Notes under the pieces: generated by a model
The model's database searches: none
The model's input: the letters and a program-made list of their open reading frames with translations, nothing else
Told to the model about the DNA's origin: nothing
From: CAWIVJ01 sp963839525
Lineage (GTDB): Bacteria; Cyanobacteriota; Vampirovibrionia; Gastranaerophilales; Gastranaerophilaceae
Length of the DNA stretch: 21,700 nucleotides
Assembly (NCBI GenBank): GCA_963839525.1
Contig: CAWIVJ010000032.1
Span: 1-21,700 of the forward strand
Direction of reading: 5' to 3'
Made by a program: the position numbers and the translations under genes
Shown: positions 10,401-19,400 of the stretch, in pieces
Position numbering within the stretch: position 1 is the first letter of the stretch
Layout of the letters: each line of letters begins with the position of its first letter

Positions 10401-13400
10401 AACTGAAGGCCAGTGGCCAGATCATCATCTTCCGTCTCGCTTCCCCGTAAATCGTAGCCGTCCGCAAAATCCGGAATATCGTCGCTGTCGGAATCGTGCC
10501 AGGTTACGTCGATCCTCTTTCCCGGCGGATCGGGGTTGTCTTCGATCAGGTCCTCCGCAAGGCTTCGGGTCGGAGCATCGAAGTTATAGGGTCAGGTGAG
10601 TAAGGATTGTCAGAATCTATATCCAGATCGACGCTTCCGTACCCCAGGGTTCCAGGGAACGGGGAGAACTCGGACGTGCCACCGACAACCAGACCAATAT
10701 TCCAGTCACCCTTGATAGGGGTAGCAGTCGCGGAGAAGTAGCTGAATTCGCCGGAAGACTTCCAGATCTTATGTCCATTGCCGAACTTATCCGTCGACAG
10801 GACAATTGTGTCCAGAGATCGCAATCCTTCGCCAAACCCTGACGGGTCATGGCTGTCGTCCGTATTTCCATAGATGTCGATCAGAAACTGCTTATTGGGT
10901 GTGCTGTTGAGCACCCACTCGATTGTGACGATGCTGCCGGCCTCAATATAGCCAATGAGCGGATAATTCTGAAGCTGGTCCGCGCTTCATCGGAGTCAGA
11001 AGGGTCATTCGGCGTTGGACCTTCTCCGCCCAAGCCATCAATCAGATCGATTCCGAGGCCGTCATTGTGGCTGATGCTGTTCTTGCGAATCGCATTGTCC
11101 GTGCCACTCTCAACTCGAACCCCGCTTCCGTGATTAAAGGATATCACGTTCCATAAAACCTTTGAAAATGAGCCCGTGTCGATGAGGATTCCATCTTCTT
11201 CGTTTCCCAGATTAGCTGCCTGCCAGTTCGTTCCGATCAGGTTGCCGGCGATGCGATTGTTGTCGCTACCGTCTCCAAGTATTTTCACCCCGGCCGCAGA
11301 GTTCTGGGCAATGATATTACCCTCCACCCAATCGCCAGCAACCTCGCCCTGATCAGTGCCGATAATGTTCCAATTCGCCCCGTAACGGATTACCACCCCG
11401 TTCTCATTCCCTTGGGCCGCCGTACCGTTGGCCTGCAGGCCAATCCAATTGCCGGCAACGGTGTTGCTTTTCGTGTCGGCTCCGCTCATTTGCACGCCGT
11501 TGCCGGCGTTGCCGGAAATGATATTACGCTCGTCTTCGTTGCGATCATCATTGCTTCCGTCCGTTCCGACAATATTAAGATTCGCGCCATCGTCGATTAC
11601 GACTCCGTTCTCATTCCCTTGGGCCGCCGTACCGTTGGCCTGCAGGCCAATCCAATTGCCGGCAACGGTGTTGCTTTTCGTGTCGGCTCCGCTGATTTGC
11701 ACGCCGTTGCCGGCGTTGCCGGAAATGATATTGCGCTCGTCTTCGTTGCGATCATCATTGCTTCCGTCCGTTCCGACAATATTATGATTCGCGCCATCGT
11801 CGATTACGACTCCGTTCTTATTCCCTTGGGCCGCCGTACCGTCGGCCTGCAGGCCAATCCAATTGCCGGCAACGGTGTTGCTTTTCGTGTCGGCTCCGCT
11901 GATTTGCACGCCGTTGACGGCGTTGCCGGAAATGATATTGCGCTCGTCTTCGTTGCGATCATCATTGCTTCCGTCCGTTCCGACAATATTATGATTCGCG
12001 CCATCGTCGATTACGACTCCGTTCTTATTCCCTTGGGCCGCCGTACCGTCGGCCTGCAGGCCAATCCAATTGCCGGCAACGGTGTTGCTTTTCGTGTCGG
12101 CTCCGCTGATTTGCACGCCGTTGACGGTGTTGCCGGAAATGATATTGCGTTCGTCGCTGTCGCCCTTACCATCGCCCTCCGTGCCGATCATGTTCTCCTT
12201 AGCCCAGGCTTCAATCCGCACTCCGTCGGTATTGGGGCAGGCGGTCTTTCCGTCAGCCGCCAGGCCGATATAGTTGCCTGCGACTTGGTTCTCATCCGTT
12301 CCCTCACCTGTAATTCTCACGCCGCTCTTCGTATTGCCGGAAATGATGTTTCTTTCGTTGACGTTGTACACATCATCACTTCCTTCGATTCCGATGATGT
12401 TATCGGTCGCCTGACCGTCGATCAGGACGCCGTCCTCCTGATTCGGACAAGCGGTTTTGCCATCGACTTGCAACCCGATGTAGTTCCCTGCAACAACGTT
12501 CGCGAGCGTGTCCTTGCCAGTGATTCTTACGCCGTTGAGCTTGTTGCCGGATATGAGATTTCGCTCTGCCACATAGCCTTGGTCGTCGTCGTTGGTGCCA
12601 ATGAAACTACCGATAGCCATGCCATCGATCAGCACGCCATTGTGTTCGTTGCCAACTGCGGTCTTGCCGTCTGCCTGAAGGCCAATGTAGTTCCCGGCGA
12701 CCCTGGTATCCAGCGTGCCTTGACCGCTGATCCTCACGCCGTTAACCTTGTTCCCCGATATGATATTGCGCTCAACTGCATCGCCCTGATCGTCGCCGTT
12801 GGTGCCAATGATGCTTTCCCACGCTTGGCCGTCGACTAGAACCCCGTTCTGCTCGTTGGCGAGTTTCATAGCGCCGTCGGCTTTCAGGCCGATGTAGTTG
12901 CCCGCGACCGTGTTCTTCGTTGTCCCTTCGCCTGTGATCCTCACGCCGTTGCCTATGTTTCCTGACATGATATTACGTTCAGCAACGTCGCCCACATCGT
13001 TGCCATCAGTGCCTATCAAGTTGCCGGTCGCCCAGTCATCGACGAGTACACCGTCTCCTTTATTGGGTACCCCGTTCGTGCCATCGCTGTTAAGCCCGAT
13101 GTAATTGCCACCAATGTGGTTCGTGTCTGCGTTTGTTAGATATATTCCACCGCCGTCATTGCCGGAGATAATGTTCCTTCCGCCGTCGGAGCCAAATATT
13201 CCGATTGTGTTGTTGGATGCCTTTGCGGCAATCACGACACCCTTCCCCTTGTTGGGCAAAGGCTCCTGGCCGCCGGCCTTCAGGCCGATGAGATTACCGC
13301 TGACTGTGTTCTGGGTCGTGCCAGTGCCGGAGATGTGGACGCCGTCTTGATCGTTTCCGGAGATGATATTGCCACCATCGGTAAGCCCGGCAACACCGAT

Positions 13401-16400
13401 CGTGTTCGAGGAGGCCAAGCCCAGGATGTCCGCACCAATGTTGTTGGGAATGGGGGTTACGCCGTCCTTGAAGACGCCGATCTTGGAACCTTTGACCTGA
13501 TTCTTCCGAGAGAGGGCACCCTTAATCCTGATGCCTGCTCCGATGTTGTTGCCCACCACCAGATTATCGTGAATACCTTCTTCTGAGTTATTCAAATACA
13601 GTCCGACGGGACCGCCGAGCCCGGTGCCATCCGGGTACACACCCAGGTAGTCGTTGGTCGTGTAGGCGTTGTTCGAGTGATTGAACTCCAGCCCAGCGGA
13701 TGTGTAGCCGACTATCGACATTGAGTTGACGCACGAGTTGTCGGCGTAGTCGAAGACGATCCCGGTGTCGCAAAGGACGATCACGGGGGGGCCGGCCGGG
13801 ACGGAGAAGCCGGGCTGCGAGTCGGCGCGGATGTGAAGGGTTTGAGTGACGTGCGGAAGATCGGATGCGGGCATGATCTCCCAGTAACGCCCGTTATAAC
13901 CAGGATCCTCGGGTGGAATGTCGAAGAGAATGATGTCCGGGCCTGGGTTCGCGTTGGCCTGCTGGATCGCGGATCGCAGCGTGACCTCAGGCTTGCCCTT
14001 CCAATTCAACTGGCCAGTCAGCGGAACGAGGTCGGCAAGGTTCGCGTCCTCGTTGTCACTGGTCGAGTTGACCTTGAGCGAGACCTCCTTAACAGATACG
14101 TTCCAATACCAGTCATCGAAGTCTTGATCGAAGAACGGCTTAAGCTTCGGGTGGGTCGTGTCCTCAAGAACGATGCGGTACTGATCCCCCCGAGGCAGAT
14201 CGTGTCCTATCCACTTCTCGCGAAGGATGGTTGCAGTATCAACGTCAAAGGCCTCACCGCTCTGGAAATCGTACGTTGTCGTTACGTCGCGGTAATCTTT
14301 GATAACGGCACTTGCATTGATGGCCTTATATATTGCAGCCTGGGGGCTGTCGGCCTGAACCAGTACCCACGTGCGTGTTTCGCCATTTTCAGTCAAGGTG
14401 ATCCTATTTGTGCCCACCAGCGAGATCGAGTTCTTCTTTTTCGTGTATCCGGCCTCGCCATGTTGCAGGACCATGTCGTCCAAAGCCACTCGATACCAGG
14501 TTTCCAAGTGCTCGGGGCAACTGTGCCCCGAATCTGGCTCCAAAGACAAGCTCAAAGTCTGCTGGGCGTCGACTACATCGGACACAACCTGCTCGATGCC
14601 GGTGAACGCCAGGTAGCTGTCCGTAAACGGCGTAACGGTGAAATAGTAGCTAAGGTTCGGGTCAAGACCGGTGATCAGCGCAGCGGTTGCGTCCGTCGGG
14701 GCGCTGTCCCACAAGAAGAAGGTCTGGCCACCGTCCGTCGAGGCATTGATATTGAAGCCGGCTTCGCCAATCATCAGATCGCCCCAGCGCAGACGGACCT
14801 CGGTGGAACTGAGTTGGTCCGCGTCGACATATGGAACCGGCGTCTGCTCGAGGGCGACCTGTCCCTGATAGATCGCGCCGCCAACACCGCCCGTGTCGGA
14901 ATCATAAGCGAAGACCCGCACCGGGAAGACTTCGAAGTCCTGATCCAACGCATGAACCGCGGTGAAGGTGCCGTCCCCGTTGTCGGTGATGTTGGCGCCT
15001 TGCGAGACCGTGCCATCACCCCAATCAATGATGAGGCCGGCTCCTGCGGCTGTCGGATCGACGCCTGTGCCGGGTGTGATCGTGAGGCTGTACTGGAACT
15101 CGCCCGACGTGGGCTCTTCCACGACTCCTGAAGCGGTAAACGTGGCGGGAGCCTGCGTATCGCCTATGAGCAGGTGGGCGGTGGAGGTGGCCACGATGTT
15201 GTTCTGGCTGTCAACGACAGTGTAGCTGAAGCTGTCGTGCTCGCCCGCGGTCAGCCCGACATCGGTATTCGGGTCGTAATTGAACGTGCCGTCAACGTTG
15301 AGCGTGAGGGTGCCCCGCGTCGGCTGGCTGTATGTGCCGACGGACAGTGTAAGGTCAGGGTTGTCGATCTCATGCTGGCGAAGCAGGTCAAAGTCAACGT
15401 CATTGTTCGGCGAGACTTGGACAACATCAATGCCTTCAGCAGAAACGAAAGGCGCTTCCGCAATGAAGATCGTGTCAGACAGGGACGAGAGAACGGAGCC
15501 ATTGGCATCGAGGGCCTGGACAACAAGTGTGTACTCGTCGGACTCAAGAGCGGAGGTATCCAGTTCGGCAAAGACGGTGCCGGGTTGCGCGGCCACCGTT
15601 GTCGTTGGGTCTTCCGCATCGAGGTCACCCATGCCGTCCAGGTCGACAAACGCGCGCACATCGGTGATATCGGTCGCCCCCAGGTCCACCACATCGACCT
15701 CGACACCCATTGTGCTGCCTTCGACAAAAGGCGACCGAGGACGAACTGCGGCCAATCTTGGAACCGAGTGTGGCACGCTGGTGAGGATGGCGATTTCTTC
15801 GGCGCTCAGGGCACGGTCGTAGAGGCGCACTTCGTCGAGCAGACCGTTGTAGCGTCGGCCGGCCTGGTCATTGCCGAAGGTCACATCCTGGCCATCAATG
15901 GCGGTGTTGATGGTCTGGGACTGGCTGTCGCTGATTGCTTCCAGCACGCCATCTAGGTAAAGGCGGGCGTCGACTACGTCGGCACCCACGGTGTCGTCGA
16001 AGACCACGGCCACATGATGCCAAAGGCCATCGCGGATGTCCGTGGTGCCGACGATATAACCGCCGCCGACATCGAGGCGCAGGGTGTTGGGCCAGGTGCC
16101 GTCACCACCGTTGTTGACACGGAGGTCGAAGCCCTGGCCGTTGCTTTGAGTCCCCCAGGACACGAGACTGCCCGTGGCGCTGGTCTTGATCCATGCGGAG
16201 ACGGTGCGTGGGTTCGAGCCGCCGATGCCCGCGTAGCCGTCGATGGAGACGGAGGTGTTGACGCCGTTGAATGCCAGGGACGAGGAGCCGACATCGCTGG
16301 TCATCCAGGTCAGCGTGCCATTGAGGGTGCCGGTGTTGCCCGAGGCGAGGTCCTCGGTGGCGTCTCCGATGCCCTCGTTGAATTGCCAGAGGCCGACCAA

Positions 16401-19400
16401 ACCGTCGACCAGTTCGTTGGGCAGGATATTGATGACGGTCAGACTGTTGGCCACGCCGACCTCGGCGACCTGCACGGTGATCCGGTAGGTGGCGGCGTAA
16501 TCGAAGGTAGCGGTGTCGTTGACGGTCAGGTTGCCCTCGCTGTCGATGCCGAAGAGGTTGTTGTTGTCCCCCGCGGTGATGACGAAGGTGAAGATGGCGT
16601 CGGGATCGGGACTGGTAGGCGTGAGGGTTCCGATGGCGGCCTGGCCCTCGGTGGTGCTCATGACAGTCGTCTCGATGCCCGAGTTCATGCCGCTCTGCTG
16701 GACCAGTTCGATGATCTCGCCCTGGCTGACGGCGCGATCGTAGAGGCGGAAATCGTCCATCAGGCCCTTGAAGCGGGTGCCGAAGTTGCTGTGTCCGATG
16801 CGAACGTCGACGCCGGCGACGGTGTTGAAGGCCTGGGCAGTGACCTGGGTGTAGGTTTCTTCGACACCATCGACATAGAGCTTGACGTCCGAGACATCGG
16901 GTGTGCCGTCATTATCGAAAACCACGGCAATGTGGTGCCATTCATTGTCGCGAAGATCGGTTGAGCCGACGATCAGACCACCGCCGGTTTCCAGGCGCAG
17001 CAGCCCGTCGGTCAGCCCGTCGCTCTGGGCCGCGCCGATGCGAATGGTCCACCGTGTGCCAGTGGACGCCTGTCCCCAGTGCGCAACGGCGCCGTCGCGG
17101 GTGGTCTTGACCCATGTGGCGACGGTGCGGGACTGGGTACCGGTAATGCCCTTGTAGCCTGCGAGTTCGACATCCTGGGTTGCCCCATTCAGGGAGATGG
17201 ACCACTGGCCGAAACTATCGTCGGCAAAGACCGGACCACCGACCAGCAAGCCGTTCTGCAAGTCCGGCCCCGCCTCATCAACTGTATAGCCGTCGCTGTC
17301 GCTATCGGCATCGTCATAGGTCAGGTGCACGAGCAGTCCGGAGTCAGGGGTCACCTGGTTGACCGTGACCTCGGCCAGGCGGTACAGGGCCGGCGACCCA
17401 TCGTCGGTAACCTTGACGGTAAGAACGTACTGATTGTTTGGCTGGGCGGCGAAGTCGGGTGAGGCGATCTGGGTAATCTGGCCGTTCGATGGGTTGATGT
17501 CGAACACGCCGCCTTCGTTACCACCGACGATCGAGTAGGTCAGTGTGTCGGTGGTGTCTGGATCGCCGGCGATCACAGTGCCGAGCACCGCTCCGATCTC
17601 GCCGTCGTCGAAGATACCGAACGTCGCGTCATCGACCGTCGGTGCGGTATTCGGTTGGGTGGGGGCCATCGACTGGATTTCTGCCTGCGTGAGCGCACGG
17701 TTGTAGAGCCGATAGTCATCGATCACGCCCTTGAACCGCTTTCCGTAGTGGCTGTGGCCGATGCGCACATCCAGGCCGGCGATGGTGTTGAAGGCCTGTG
17801 ACTGCGAAGCGAGTGTGTCGACCTGCTCCAGGTTGCCGTCGATATAGAGCTTGACGTTCTCAACATCCGCGGCGTCACTGCTGTCGTAGACCACGGCGAT
17901 ATGATGCCATTGGCCGTCGCGCAGGTCGGTGGTGCCGACGACCTGTCCGCCGCCGACCTCGAGCCTCAGGGCGCCGTTGCCACCGCCCTGAGCGTCTCCG
18001 ATCCGCAGGGTCCACCGAGCACCGGTCGCACCTGCGCCCCAATGCGTGACCGCGCCGCCGACAGTGGTATTGATCCAGACCGTCACCGAGCGTGAGTTGG
18101 TGCTCAGAATGCCCTTGTATCCCGTAAGTTCGATGTCCTGAGAGACGCCATTGAATTGCACGCCGCCGCCGAAATAGCCTTCGACACGGTCCATGCCACC
18201 AACGAAGGTACCGTCCTGCGCGGGATCAGTGTAAGTGGCCGAGTCAATCGCAACAGGACTTGTTGCGTCGTCGAACTTCAAATGCGTAGTCAGGCCGTCA
18301 GTCACGCCATTCAGCACCTCAACGTCGAAATAGGCGCGGGCACTGGAGAGCGGGCCGTCGGGAGGCAGTGCGTTGTCGGTAGCGATCGCGTAGAACGACT
18401 GAGTGCCAGAAGGAAGGTCCGAAGTGTCATAGACGCCCGACCACCCGTCGCTTCCGTTGTCATCGGTATAGAACGGCGATGAGTCGCCGTCACGGAAAAA
18501 CTCGACATACTGCACCGGGCCCTCAGTGTCATTGACCTCATATGCCGTCAGCACGAGCGGCACGCCCGCAATGACCTGGGAACGGTCGCCGGAGAGGTAC
18601 TCGATCGTCGGCGGCGGGTCGAGCACCCGCACGGCATCGGAGACCACCGTGCCATCCGCGTCGTCTGACAACTCTACCGTGAGCTGGCCATCGACCACAC
18701 TACTCAGCTCGACCAGTTCCTGCCACCACTGGTTACCATCAAAGAATGAGTCGGGCGCAACGGTCTGGTCCACCGAGTAGGTGCCAACAATGCCGCTGCC
18801 ATCGGAGACCGTGTAGGTCGCGTTGGTCGCATTGGCCACATCAGCCGACCAAGTCACAAAGACGCGGTGTGGCGCATCGTCGAGCAGACCGGTAAAGGAC
18901 CACGTCGCCGTGTTCGCGCCCGTGCCCGCGACCGCTTCGCGGTGCGTACCGTTGAAGCTGTCAGCCGATGATGCGTCAACCCACCCAGAGCCAACTTCCG
19001 TATACCCCGGTTGGGCATTATCCAGAACGCCAACAATGCCCACGGTACCTGTCGTGGCGACAACGTTGCTGGTCAGGCCTTCGGAGTCAGTCGCGATCGC
19101 GAAGTAGGTGTGCCCGCCAAGCTCGAAACCGGTCGTCGGCACCGTGACGGACCACCCACCCTCGGCGTCAACATCCGTTGCCAGGAGTTGATCGACCGCC
19201 GTGTCCAGCAGACCATCGTCGTTCGCGTCACAGTAAAAGTCAACTTTCACCTGACTTGAGTCGTCCCAGAGATATCCGACCTGTAGGTTCAGGTCGGCGC
19301 CGACGATTGTCGGGTCCGGGCCATCATCCAGCCCCTCCAGCACGGGGGCGTCTTCGACCGGGCGGACCTCGACCACCACCGTCTCGTCAACATATGCCCC

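Noticed and set aside
900..10990. Programmed ribosomal frameshifting as an explanation for the many frame changes
   Set aside because: About thirty sites, with no shared slippery heptamer and shifts of both signs, do not fit a programmed mechanism.
10546..11000. A gene boundary between the beta-helix half and the RHS half
   Set aside because: The stop at 10,881 is followed in another frame by the Ig-like cap expected after such beta-helices, and 10,200-10,590 is also coding, so no intergenic gap remains.
11411..12160. Possible CRISPR-like array because of regular direct repeats
   Set aside because: The repeats are contiguous 207-bp units with no unique spacers and are in frame with a protein fold.
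11412..12839. A 475-codon open frame on the plus strand with a striking internal periodicity
   Set aside because: It is antisense to the beta-helix units and repeats only because they repeat every 207 bp. Its residues show no fold pattern, while the minus strand gives a canonical beta-helix.
13833..15131. A 432-codon plus-strand open frame
   Set aside because: Antisense to the intact minus-strand frame that encodes FN3, the unrecognised domain and CSLREA. High GC content removes stop codons on the opposite strand; it has no recognisable motif.
16014..16964. A 316-codon plus-strand open frame
   Set aside because: Lies opposite LamG domains 2 and 3, which have clear family motifs on the minus strand.
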